Made by a program: the position numbers and the translations under genes
The notes under the pieces: generated by a model
What the model was told of the DNA's origin: nothing
Seen by the model: the letters and a program-made list of their open reading frames with translations, nothing else
Databases searched by the model: none
Part shown: positions 1 to 6,274 of the stretch, piece by piece
Layout: the number at the start of each line of letters is the position of its first letter
Position numbering within the stretch: the first letter of the stretch is position 1
Assembly: GCA_050289385.1 (NCBI GenBank)
Contig: JBNKFQ010000041.1
Location: forward strand, 1 to 9,915
DNA: 9,915 nucleotides
Source: JBNKFQ01 sp050289385
GTDB taxonomy: Bacteria; Pseudomonadota; Gammaproteobacteria; Pseudomonadales; Porticoccaceae
Reading direction: 5' to 3'

Positions 1-560
1 TTGATAAGGCCAAAAGCGAAGTTGGAGTATTGCCAGACTTCGCCGGGAGCATTTACCAGGTGGCCGTAGCGACGGATACTTTCATCCATCGGCGGTACCG
101 GCACTCCCTTGTCATCGTATATCGGGTGGTATTGGGTGGGCAACCCCGATGTATGGTTGGCCAGGCGTCGCAGGGTTGCGTCTTGGGCGTCACCGACATG
201 GGCAACTACTTTGGCGTCACCAAGGTAGTCATTGACTGGCTTGTCGAGGTCAACCAGGCCCTTTTCCACCAGCACCATCAAGCCGGTGGCAGCGATGGGT
301 TTGGAGACGGAGGCCAGTGAATAAAGGGTGTTCTCGGTAGCGGCAATTTTCTTTTCCTTGTTGGCCCAACCGAAACCCTGCTGCCAGAGAATCTCCCCGT
401 CTTTGGCTACCGCTACTGCCACTGAGGCGGAATCATTTTTGATAATGTGGCTTTCAATAGCGGCCCGCACACTGTCAAAGCGGTCGCCGGCGGTGTGTCC
501 CAGGCTGGTGGCAAACAGCGCAAGCAGAGCCAGCACTGACATTAAGCTTTTTGATATCAT
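1..560 (-). CDS. Secreted serine hydrolase of the beta-lactamase (class C/PBP-like) family, 3' end outside window
   Basis: The first 186 codons are visible and the frame stays open to the window edge. The start is the ATG at 558-560, with AGGA nine bases upstream. Residues 1-24 form a signal peptide (MISKSLMSVLALLALFATSL, then GHTA, likely cut before GD), so the enzyme is exported, probably to the periplasm. The catalytic SxxK is S84-V-S-K87, preceded by TLYSLA; the YxN motif is Y178-S-N180, preceded by APGEVWQ. The family block LANHTSGLP is at 133-141. The later KTG-type motif lies outside the window. Known relatives include AmpC-type beta-lactamases, D-aminopeptidases, esterases and DD-peptidases, and the visible part does not choose among them. 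It lies downstream of a TonB-dependent receptor behind a terminator, and a receptor-like promoter motif lies about 150 bases upstream. It may process the imported ligand, but that is inference. Confidence 0.9.
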   Translation of the reverse strand, partial: MISKSLMSVLALLALFATSLGHTAGDRFDSVRAAIESHIIKNDSASVAVAVAKDGEILWQQGFGWANKEKKIAATENTLYSLASVSKPIAATGLMVLVEKGLVDLDKPVNDYLGDAKVVAHVGDAQDATLRRLANHTSGLPTQYHPIYDDKGVPVPPMDESIRRYGHLVNAPGEVWQYSNFAFGLI

Positions 561-624
561 TGATTTTATTCCTGGTATTTGGGTGGGTGGATTGATGGTG
601 TCTTGATAGTATTGACGGTGGTGT
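516..624 (-). repeat. Direct repeat copy A: start and leader of the serine hydrolase gene
   Basis: About 108 bases spanning the first ~15 codons, ribosome binding site and upstream leader of the hydrolase recur at 768-876, in the same orientation and offset by 252 bases. The best conserved blocks are AGAGCCAGCACTGACATTA and the plus-strand run CCTGGTATTTGGGTGGGTGG, which is identical in both copies. By eye about 85% of positions match, with a single-base indel near the start codon. Confidence 0.85.
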
Positions 625-706
625 ACTGAAAAGCACAACCACTTTGCTGATTTTTTTGCGTCACTAATGACACTGTAGGTGCATTTCCTGCATTCGTCCT
701 CTGCTA

Positions 707-736
707 CTTCACGATTCACTCCCCCACTACCCTACC
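707..736 (-). promoter_or_regulatory. Candidate promoter of the serine hydrolase, weaker match to the locus-wide ECF motif
   Basis: GGTAGGGT occurs at 736-729 on the minus strand, identical to the upstream half of the motif before the sigma and receptor genes. The downstream half is GTGAAG at 712-707 after 16 bases, against GTGTAC after 17 in the other three. Transcription from here would give a leader of about 140 bases before the hydrolase ATG. The upstream half is convincing and the downstream half is poor, so function is uncertain. Confidence 0.4.
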
Positions 737-812
737 GGCTGTTAATGTTATTGTGCAGGCAGGTAACCAGCGCAACCAGAGCCAGCACTGACATTAGGCT
801 TTTTGATTTCAT
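732..812 (-). pseudogene. Fossil signal-peptide ORF, remnant of a duplicated serine hydrolase
   Basis: A 26-residue ORF begins at the ATG at 810-812. It reads MKSKSLMSVLALVALVTCL, then HNNINSR and a TAG stop. Residues 1-16 match the signal peptide of the intact hydrolase (MISKSLMSVLALLALF) with only a few changes, and a ribosome binding site is kept. After residue ~16 the similarity ends abruptly. The TAG stop sits inside the GGTAGGGT motif at 729-736. No catalytic motif follows, so this is best read as a decayed 5' end, although translation of a tiny leader peptide cannot be excluded. Confidence 0.6.
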
Positions 813-876
813 TGGTTATTTCCTGGTATTTGGGTGGGTGGATTGACTGTGTCTTGAGAATATTGACCACGGTGCT
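768..876 (-). repeat. Direct repeat copy B: orphan leader
   Basis: This is the second copy of the hydrolase leader repeat. It keeps the ribosome binding site (AGGA eight bases before ATG), the start codon and the signal-peptide codons. It is followed by only a short ORF instead of a hydrolase gene. It is either the relic of a tandem duplicate gene that was deleted or a local duplication that displaced the original promoter. Confidence 0.8.
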
Positions 877-1068
877 CTGGAGCGAAATAAATGCACGTAC
901 AATGTCGACAGATAGACGCAGAGCAAAATATATCTCTAGCGGGGATGGAAAATCAAATAATAGTGTGGCGGCTCATCAGCAGCCGGCAGATAAATAAAAT
1001 ATTCATGACTGCCTTTAATAACTACTGTTTACATAGCAATACATGAAAGTAATGCTGTTGAAATGACA
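877..1068. other. Intergenic stretch with no recognised feature
   Basis: Between the leader repeat and the receptor terminator I see no coding-like frame on either strand, no further GGTAGGGT motif and no strong hairpin. The sequence is A+T-rich relative to the flanking genes. It probably separates the receptor transcript from the hydrolase region. Confidence 0.5.
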
Positions 1069-1098
1069 GCGACCCCGGGGGGAAATCCCGTGGGTCGC
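1069..1098 (-). terminator. Hairpin terminator downstream of the first receptor gene
   Basis: On the minus strand GCGACCC (1098-1092) pairs with GGGTCGC (1075-1069), and an inner CGGG/CCCG pairing closes the loop. It lies 28 bases after the receptor stop codon. The following sequence, TGTCATTTCAAC, is only weakly T-rich, so termination may be inefficient or the hairpin may mainly protect the 3' end. Confidence 0.6.
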
Positions 1099-1126
1099 GC
1101 GTTTATAAAAGGGCTGTTTCGAATAT

Positions 1127-3817
1127 TCAGAACTGGTAGTTGAAATTCAAACCAATGGTTCTGGGACGAAGACGATAGGCGGTGAGCCCCGGAGTCGTCG
1201 GCCAGGAACTAACCCAGGTAATGTCATCTTCGTTGGTCAGATTTTTAACGAACAGGTCAAGGTTCAGTTTACCCAGGTTAATCCCACTCTTCAGGTGAAC
1301 CTGACCATAGCCACCAGACATTGGCGCCGTATCGTCCTGGCCGATAAAAGCCTCGAATTCGCTCAAGTAAGCATAATCGACCCGTGCAAAAGCGTCATAG
1401 CCCGCAAGATTGAAGCTATATTCCAGGCCAGCGCTAAAGTTGAAGTCGGCCGAACCAGGCAGGTCGTCGCCCTTGTTACCCAGCCCCGTCTGGTCTTTCG
1501 CCAGTTTGGACTCACTGTAAGAAGTGCTCAGATCAAGGTGAAGATAATCCGCCAAATACCAGCGCATTTCCAGTTCCGCGCCTTCCGACACCGATTCACC
1601 GGCATTGATGGTGGTACTGCCAAAACCTATACCCAAATCGAAATTATAAAGTGTCAGGAGCACGGGAAGCCCCTCCCAATTGATCCGGTACAACGAGGCA
1701 TTCAGAGTGATCCGGTTATCGGCAAAGGCGCCTTTGAAACCCAATTCGAAGTTCTGCAGGGTATCCGGATCGGTTTTATTGCTGATCGGTATCCTGGCGC
1801 CGTCCGTGGTGGTATAGAGCCCGGTATTGTCTGGATCGTAGGCCGAAAGCTCCAAGGGAGCCAATACCTCACCGGGACGAAATCCTTCCGACCACTGAAA
1901 GTAAACCAGTATGTCGTCTGTCGGCGTCCAACTCAGATTGGCTTTCCAGGTGACGCCCTGATTCTCAGCGGCCACATCGCGTGCAACTACCGGCGTCAAT
2001 CTGTTGACTTCGTAACCCACCTGACGGGCGAAAGTGGTTTGATCATACTGGAAACGCCGCGCGCCGACGGTTGCCGCAAGTTGGTCGTTAATATTCCAGG
2101 TCACTTCGCCAAAAAAAGCGGTTTGTTTTAACCTTTCGCGCCAATCGAAAGCGAGGCCGAACTCGTCCCAATCATCCAGGGTAAATCCAGCGGGGGCGTC
2201 GTCCGGCACTCCGAACCAATTCAAACCGGCAATCAAGTCGTCTACTTTGCCCGGATCGCCCGCAAAACCCTCCACATTAAATCTCTGCAGTTTCTTGTCT
2301 TCGTAATAGACCCCCGCCAACACCTGTATCGGGCCGTCGAATTCGGAAGCAAAGCGAATTTCCTGCACGAAAAACTCGTATTCGGTAGGTTCGAAACTCC
2401 AAAAATTACCGAGGGCAGACAGATTCCTGGCCCAATTGTTGGTGACCATGGAATTCCGATCCAACCAGGAGGAGGAACTATGTACACTGCCCCAGCCCAG
2501 GTCGTAATCGATTGTCAGAGAGGTCAGATTGGTTTCAACCTCGGTAATTTCCCCCTGGCCGGCCGCCAGGGTATCGCCGTTGAAAGCAGACGGCATCGCC
2601 GCGCCCGCCGTTGCCCGCACCTGCTGAAAGCGGCCAGGCAGATACGTGTCGACTTCTGGCTTGCCATATTGGTCTGTTTCCTGCCGGACATAACCGAGCG
2701 TCACGGATAAAGGTTCGATCGGTTGCCACAGTGCCGACAAGCGGGCGCCCGTAGTTTCGCTGTTGCCGATATCGCCTTCGTTCTTGACGCTGCCGCCCCA
2801 GGCATTTACCGTATCGATAACATTGCCAGGTCCGGTGTAGCTGGCGGCAACGTTTTCGAAATAACCACTGTCGTCATAACGGTAAGCCACTCCTCTGATC
2901 GCCAGCTTATCCTCCACCAGAGGAATATTAAGTGCGCCCTGCACCATGGTGTTGTCACCGCCGAGCCGACCAGTTTGAGAATATTGCGCTGCAACCTTGC
3001 CTTCCATTTGCTCGAGATTGGGTGCGGCAGGGATGATGCGCACTGTGCCGCCCATGGAACCAGCACCGTAGAGAGTGCCCTGAGGGCCCCGCAACACTTC
3101 CACTCGCTCAATATCCACCATTTTGAAATCTGCATGCCCCCCGCCAGGCCCCCACCATGAGGCCGAGACCCCGGATACCGGCGATTCGCCAAAATAAACG
3201 CTAACAGCTTCCTTTTCCCTTTGAGGTTGAGAAGCGACGCCCCGCATTACAATGGAATTGACACCACCAGCCCCACGATCTTGCATCGTCACACCCGGCA
3301 GAGTGCTGAGGTAGTCACTCATTTGCACCAGCCCACGTTTTTCAATGGTGTCACTGCCCAGGGCAGTAATGGACATGGCGGTATCTTGCAAACTGGTTTC
3401 CCGCTTGGTTGCGGTTACAGTAATTTCTTCTATAGCATCATTGCTATCTATTCGATCACGGTTTCTGCGTTTATCAGAGCCATTTTCACTCTCCATTTTT
3501 ATAGCAACCGAATCTTCAGTAATAAATTCGTACCCCAACCCAGATTCCCTGAGTAAAGCATCCAGGGCAGAACTTACGGTGTATTTCCCATTTAATGGCG
3601 GAAGCTGCAAACTTTCACCAATAGATTGAGGAACAATAATATGCGTACCGGTTTTTACCGCCAACTCCATTAATGCCGGACCAGCCTTTTGACTTTTGAT
3701 ATCTAAATCCATTTTTTCCGTATCGGCAAAAACTACCGCAGAAAACTTTATCCCCAGCATCAAAGCCACGCCAACAGCCAGGCGACTCCGACAAAATACT
3801 CGCGATTTTTTGTTCAT
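1127..3817 (-). CDS. TonB-dependent transducer receptor with N-terminal STN signalling domain (receptor 1)
   Basis: This 896-residue outer-membrane receptor starts at the ATG at 3815-3817, chosen over a GTG nine bases upstream that lies inside the Shine-Dalgarno region (AGAGGTGAGG). Residues 1-31 are a signal peptide ending VVFA. Residues ~37-107 are an STN (secretin/TonB short N-terminal) domain, the part that contacts FecR. A polar linker leads to the TonB box EEITVTA (~130-136). The plug (~140-265) carries VDIERVEVLRGPQGTLYG and SMGGTVRI. The rest is a 22-strand-type beta-barrel ending LRPRTIGLNFNYQF, whose terminal Phe suits BAM assembly. Its promoter matches those of the sigma gene and receptor 2, so control by the upstream sigma/FecR pair is likely. 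Iron-siderophore, haem, vitamin, glycan or peptide ligands are all possible; nothing in the sequence decides. Confidence 0.95.
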   Translation of the reverse strand: MNKKSRVFCRSRLAVGVALMLGIKFSAVVFADTEKMDLDIKSQKAGPALMELAVKTGTHIIVPQSIGESLQLPPLNGKYTVSSALDALLRESGLGYEFITEDSVAIKMESENGSDKRRNRDRIDSNDAIEEITVTATKRETSLQDTAMSITALGSDTIEKRGLVQMSDYLSTLPGVTMQDRGAGGVNSIVMRGVASQPQREKEAVSVYFGESPVSGVSASWWGPGGGHADFKMVDIERVEVLRGPQGTLYGAGSMGGTVRIIPAAPNLEQMEGKVAAQYSQTGRLGGDNTMVQGALNIPLVEDKLAIRGVAYRYDDSGYFENVAASYTGPGNVIDTVNAWGGSVKNEGDIGNSETTGARLSALWQPIEPLSVTLGYVRQETDQYGKPEVDTYLPGRFQQVRATAGAAMPSAFNGDTLAAGQGEITEVETNLTSLTIDYDLGWGSVHSSSSWLDRNSMVTNNWARNLSALGNFWSFEPTEYEFFVQEIRFASEFDGPIQVLAGVYYEDKKLQRFNVEGFAGDPGKVDDLIAGLNWFGVPDDAPAGFTLDDWDEFGLAFDWRERLKQTAFFGEVTWNINDQLAATVGARRFQYDQTTFARQVGYEVNRLTPVVARDVAAENQGVTWKANLSWTPTDDILVYFQWSEGFRPGEVLAPLELSAYDPDNTGLYTTTDGARIPISNKTDPDTLQNFELGFKGAFADNRITLNASLYRINWEGLPVLLTLYNFDLGIGFGSTTINAGESVSEGAELEMRWYLADYLHLDLSTSYSESKLAKDQTGLGNKGDDLPGSADFNFSAGLEYSFNLAGYDAFARVDYAYLSEFEAFIGQDDTAPMSGGYGQVHLKSGINLGKLNLDLFVKNLTNEDDITWVSSWPTTPGLTAYRLRPRTIGLNFNYQF

Positions 3818-3834
3818 AACCCTCACCTCTGATC

Positions 3835-3894
3835 ATCTGAATTGTTGAACTCCAAAAATAATTAACCGGAATTCAATACGTACACAATTCAGAT
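3835..3894. repeat. Perfect 11-base inverted repeat spanning the receptor 1 promoter
   Basis: ATCTGAATTGT at 3835-3845 is the exact reverse complement of ACAATTCAGAT at 3884-3894. One arm overlaps the GTGTAC element and the adjacent spacer, and the other lies in the leader close to the ribosome binding site. The upstream arm would not be transcribed, so any role would be at the DNA level, such as an operator pair. No counterpart is visible at the other promoters. Confidence 0.35.
3845..3876 (-). other. Hairpin in the 5' leader of receptor 1
   Basis: On the minus strand TTGAATTCC (3876-3868) can pair with GGAGTTCAA (3853-3845), giving nine base pairs including one G-U around a 14-base A/T-rich loop. 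It begins three bases after the GTGTAC element, so it would lie at or near the 5' end of the transcript and about 30 bases before the start codon. Receptor 2 has a hairpin in the same position. If transcription starts inside the arm the structure would be shortened. Confidence 0.4.
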
Positions 3895-3910
3895 CAACCA
3901 ACACCCTACC
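3880..3910 (-). promoter_or_regulatory. ECF-type promoter of receptor 1: GGTAGGGT-N17-GTGTAC
   Basis: GGTAGGGT lies at 3910-3903 and GTGTAC at 3885-3880 on the minus strand, 17 bases apart. Both halves and the spacing are identical to the elements before the sigma gene and receptor 2. The layout fits a -35/-10 pair for an ECF sigma factor and predicts a transcript start at about 3872-3876, some 55-60 bases before the start codon. Confidence 0.75.
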
Positions 3911-3923
3911 TGAACCTGATTTT

Positions 3924-4076
3924 TAGTTCGAAGTTGGAAGAAGAACCCTGTTAACCGACCTCAGCAAAAATCCATCAAACCACCAGGATCACCAGCAGTC
4001 CCCAGACAATATGTTAAACCTCAACACTTTGGAGGCACCCTCCCACTTCCCACTTCCAACTTCCAACTTCCAACTA
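3924..4076 (-). repeat. Tandem heptamers at the fecR1 stop codon with an inverted partner
   Basis: Starting at the fecR1 stop codon, the minus strand carries three exact copies of TTGGAAG followed by TGGGAAG and TGGGAGG (4073-4039). The arm TAGTTGGAAGTTGGAAG (4076-4060) recurs in inverted orientation at 3940-3924 with one mismatch in 17, so a 153-base segment can fold back on itself. The 120 bases between the arms hold no recognised feature. It may act as a processing or attenuation structure between fecR and the receptor, or be a dispersed repeat element. Confidence 0.6.
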
Positions 4077-5141
4077 TTTTTTAACAATCAATATCTGATC
4101 AAACTGATAAATAACCTTCACTGGCAAAGTATGCTCCAATACCGAAAGCGCAACCGGGATATTATCCAGTTTTACTGCAGCGTAAATTTTCATTTCCATC
4201 AAAGAGACATCTTCAATCAGAATTTTTTTCGGGGAGTAACGATTCAACTCCATTACCACTTTATGCAAAGGCTCGGCATCAAAACGCAGTACTCCTGTGC
4301 GCCAACCAGAAAGCCTGTCGGTATTACGTTCCTTGTACACCGACAATTCCTGCCGTCCAGGATCAACTTCAACCACTGTGCCTGCCTCAATGCGCCGTTG
4401 TTCTCCCGACTTCAGACGCACTACTTTGCCCTCCTCTACGGCAAATGTTGGTGCAGCGCGAGATGCGGTTTCTTCCCGTTGGTGCAGGGAAACCGAACCC
4501 TCCACAACTGCGACCGTAAATTTTCCCGGTAATTTCCGCACATTAAAGGCTGTCCCCAATGCAGTCACTGCGCTCTCCCCCACCTCGACGCTAAACGGAC
4601 GAAGTGAATCCGGAGCCACATTAAAATACGCCTCTCCACGGCGCAGCAAAACTTGTCTGAATGTATCGCTGATATCCACAATCAATTCTGTACCTGTGTT
4701 CAGAGTCACCTCTGAACCATCTTCCAGATTGACGATTTTTTGTTCGCCAATTCGAGTCAGGTAACGCAGCATGTGGGCGTCGTTTTCCTTTGCGGTCCAA
4801 TCCACCGCCACAAAACCGATTGCCACAGCCACAAGCAAGGACGCAGCCGCCATTACCCATTTCGGCCAATCATGTCTTCGATAGCCTGGCAATCTGTTTT
4901 CTCCGATCCTTTTATGTTCATAACCGACAACTATCGACATCAAATCAGGATCATCCGCCAATACGTCCAGTTCTGCCATAACCTGGGCCATTTCACTAAA
5001 ATGCTCCCGTCGGGTCACTGAACCTGCCCTTTGTTTTACCATCTGCCGAGCTTCGTCCCTGGTTACCGCTCCGGAAAAAAGACGTGCGATGTTCTGTGCA
5101 ACCCACTGCTCAGAGAGATAATGTCTGATACGTTTATTCAT
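4074..5141 (-). CDS. FecR-like transmembrane anti-sigma/signal-transducing regulator (FecR1)
   Basis: This 355-residue inner-membrane protein relays the receptor signal to the sigma factor. The ATG at 5139-5141 is chosen because GGGGAG lies seven bases upstream and the start falls four bases after the sigma stop; an upstream in-frame GTG would run 60 bases back into the sigma gene. Residues ~10-85 form the cytoplasmic sigma-binding region (DUF4880 type). One membrane helix spans ~95-114 (KWVMAAASLLVAVAIGFVAV). The periplasmic FecR domain (~125-225) has VNLEDGSEVTLNTGTEL and LLRRGEAYFNV. A C-terminal STN-like region (~280-355) has GWRTGVLRFDAEPL and ELNRYSPKKILIED. The tight spacing implies co-transcription and perhaps translational coupling with the sigma gene. 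A paralogue whose corresponding C-terminal motifs are nearly identical lies at the right edge of the window. Confidence 0.94.
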   Translation of the reverse strand: MNKRIRHYLSEQWVAQNIARLFSGAVTRDEARQMVKQRAGSVTRREHFSEMAQVMAELDVLADDPDLMSIVVGYEHKRIGENRLPGYRRHDWPKWVMAAASLLVAVAIGFVAVDWTAKENDAHMLRYLTRIGEQKIVNLEDGSEVTLNTGTELIVDISDTFRQVLLRRGEAYFNVAPDSLRPFSVEVGESAVTALGTAFNVRKLPGKFTVAVVEGSVSLHQREETASRAAPTFAVEEGKVVRLKSGEQRRIEAGTVVEVDPGRQELSVYKERNTDRLSGWRTGVLRFDAEPLHKVVMELNRYSPKKILIEDVSLMEMKIYAAVKLDNIPVALSVLEHTLPVKVIYQFDQILIVKK

Positions 5142-5145
5142 ACCC

Positions 5146-5757
5146 CTACTCCCCTGCGCCGGAATTTTCCAGCGCCGCTCGGCGCACGTGAACCAGTGCA
5201 TGTTTCATGTATTTTTCCACTTGCTTCACAGACACTCCCATTACGACGGCAATATCGCGATAGCTCCAGTGTTTGAAGCGATTGAGGATAAAGGCGTCCC
5301 GCCAGTTTGGCCGGAGTTTGAGAATAACCTGCTTCACCCGTTCCAGCTCTTGTTCGGCCAGTGCCACCACCTCGGGCGACACCTCGACCAGGCCGTCGCT
5401 TCCAGCATTGTGGGCGCTGGTCTGCTGCTCTACGTAGCGCCGCCTCACCTGACGGTGTTTTTCGAGGTTAAGGACATGGTTATTGGCTATGGTAAAAATA
5501 AAGGCGCGATTGCTGTGGTTACCGGGCGGCAGTCGTTCGGGCAGGTCGTCCAGGTCAGCAAGGCGGGCAAATACATCCTGAACGATGTCATCTACCTCCT
5601 GATCTACCCCCAAACGCACCCATAAAAACGCGCAAAGGGCATCCCTGTGCTCGTTGAACAACCGTTCCAGCACTTGCTCGCGGGTTTCGCGTGGTCGACC
5701 GCTCAGGTCGACAACGTTGGTGGTTTTGCCTGGTATCAAGGTAAGTGCGCCTGACAA
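5146..5757 (-). CDS. ECF RNA polymerase sigma factor, FecI-like
   Basis: The 203-residue product would direct RNA polymerase to the receptor promoters when released or activated by FecR1. Region 2 spans ~30-103, with the core DDIVQDVFARL at 56-66. Region 4 spans ~135-192, with a helix-turn-helix at SYRDIAVVMGVSVKQVEKYM and the LKLRPNWRDAF lead-in. No ATG starts the frame. TTG at 5755-5757 gives the longest product but has no clear ribosome binding site and lies only about ten bases from the predicted transcript start. TTG at 5737-5739 has an AGG ten bases upstream and is equally plausible; both precede region 2, so function is unaffected. The gene carries the same promoter motif as both receptors, suggesting autoregulation. 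It is about the usual size for the family. Confidence 0.93.
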   Translation of the reverse strand: MSGALTLIPGKTTNVVDLSGRPRETREQVLERLFNEHRDALCAFLWVRLGVDQEVDDIVQDVFARLADLDDLPERLPPGNHSNRAFIFTIANNHVLNLEKHRQVRRRYVEQQTSAHNAGSDGLVEVSPEVVALAEQELERVKQVILKLRPNWRDAFILNRFKHWSYRDIAVVMGVSVKQVEKYMKHALVHVRRAALENSGAGE

Positions 5758-5773
5758 ACCGGGTTACATAATA

Positions 5774-5804
5774 GTACACAGTTGACACGCGGTATTACCC
5801 TACC
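5774..5804 (-). promoter_or_regulatory. ECF-type promoter of the sigma-fecR operon: GGTAGGGT-N17-GTGTAC
   Basis: GGTAGGGT at 5804-5797 and GTGTAC at 5779-5774 on the minus strand are 17 bases apart, identical to both receptor promoters. The predicted transcript start at about 5766-5770 leaves a very short leader before the first possible TTG codon. The spacer sequence is unrelated to the other two, which argues for selection on the two boxes instead of simple recent duplication. Confidence 0.75.
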
Positions 5805-5882
5805 TTTGCATAATTGTCGTATGGGGAAATCAGGCCAGTAGTGTTAATGGAGCAATGTAGACATGACTGCGTAGCGGCTTAA

Positions 5883-6014
5883 GCTCCCGCAGGGAGACCC
5901 GGGGGACCAGCGAGGTGAAAAACAGGGGGATTCCATAACCAAACTCTCCCGGGTTTCACTTGACTGTACCCGGGCTACGACGCTGACCCCCTTCAGACTA
6001 AATCCCTTCGGACT
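5883..6014. repeat. Cluster of short palindromes and a 15-base-period direct repeat
   Basis: CCCGGGT (5948-5954) and ACCCGGG (5968-5974) form a seven-base stem. Read on the minus strand, the element is GTAGCCCGGGT, a 13-base centre, then ACCCGGGA-like sequence, resembling the GTAGCCCGG-type palindromes scattered through many proteobacterial genomes. CTCCC-GCA-GGGAG (5883-5895) is a second small hairpin. CCCTTCAGACT (5989-5999) and CCCTTCGGACT (6004-6014) are direct repeats. No credible gene covers 5805-6023. The cluster may be a relic of a mobile repeat inserted between the two modules. Confidence 0.5.
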
Positions 6015-6023
6015 GACGCACCC

Positions 6024-6230
6024 TCAGGGGCTGCTCAATCGCCACATCAGACTCGGATAGGCTATGTAGGACAAGCTGGACTTACCGTAATCGGGAATAA
6101 CATCAGCGGGTTTACAGGGCCCGTCGTTACCAATCACATAATCGTACATGTTGTTGTCGCTCGCCAATCTGTTTACCCTGCCCGGCAGAGAAATTTGTGG
6201 TTTAGCAGACTTGACCAGGACTGGTCTGTT
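6024..6230 (-). pseudogene. Coding-like fragment of unknown origin
   Basis: After the receptor 2 terminator, the minus strand stays open to a TGA at 6024-6026 and reads like protein: NNMYDYVIGNDGPCKPADVI, PDYGKSSLSYIAYPS, with varied residues and few rare codons. No ATG with a ribosome binding site begins it; the first internal ATG is at 6147-6149. The frame also continues without a stop through the terminator into the receptor gene, so openness alone proves little. It may be the C-terminal end of a disrupted gene. I do not recognise the family. Confidence 0.25.
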
Positions 6231-6233
6231 ATG

Positions 6234-6262
6234 AAAACGGCGAGCCACATATGTGGCCCGCC
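6234..6262 (-). terminator. Rho-independent terminator of receptor 2
   Basis: On the minus strand GGCGGGCCACAT pairs with ATGTGGCTCGCC, twelve positions with one G-U pair (6262-6239), followed by G and TTTT (6237-6234). It begins 12 bases after the receptor stop codon. A smaller palindrome, GACCAG-GA-CTGGTC, follows at 6213-6226. Confidence 0.8.
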
Positions 6263-6274
6263 GGTTATAGAGGT

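Noticed and set aside
30..606. Two plus-strand frames at the left edge
   Set aside because: They are antisense to the serine hydrolase, whose signal peptide, SxxK and YxN motifs are clear on the minus strand.
1295..2131. Long 278-codon plus-strand frame inside receptor 1
   Set aside because: It lies wholly antisense to a well-supported receptor gene, has no domain I recognise and no ribosome binding site that stands out.
4039..4076. CRISPR-like array from the regular heptamers
   Set aside because: The units are seven bases with no spacers and no cas genes nearby; this is a simple tandem repeat.
5142..5201. N-terminal extension of FecR1 overlapping the sigma gene
   Set aside because: The ATG at 5141 has a ribosome binding site and the usual spacing after the sigma stop; the extension is only a shadow of the sigma C-terminus.
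5850..5990. Possible insertion-sequence or transposase remnant in the inter-module gap
   Set aside because: Short translated stretches looked vaguely familiar, but no transposase motif, target duplication or terminal repeats could be shown, so only the palindromes are reported.
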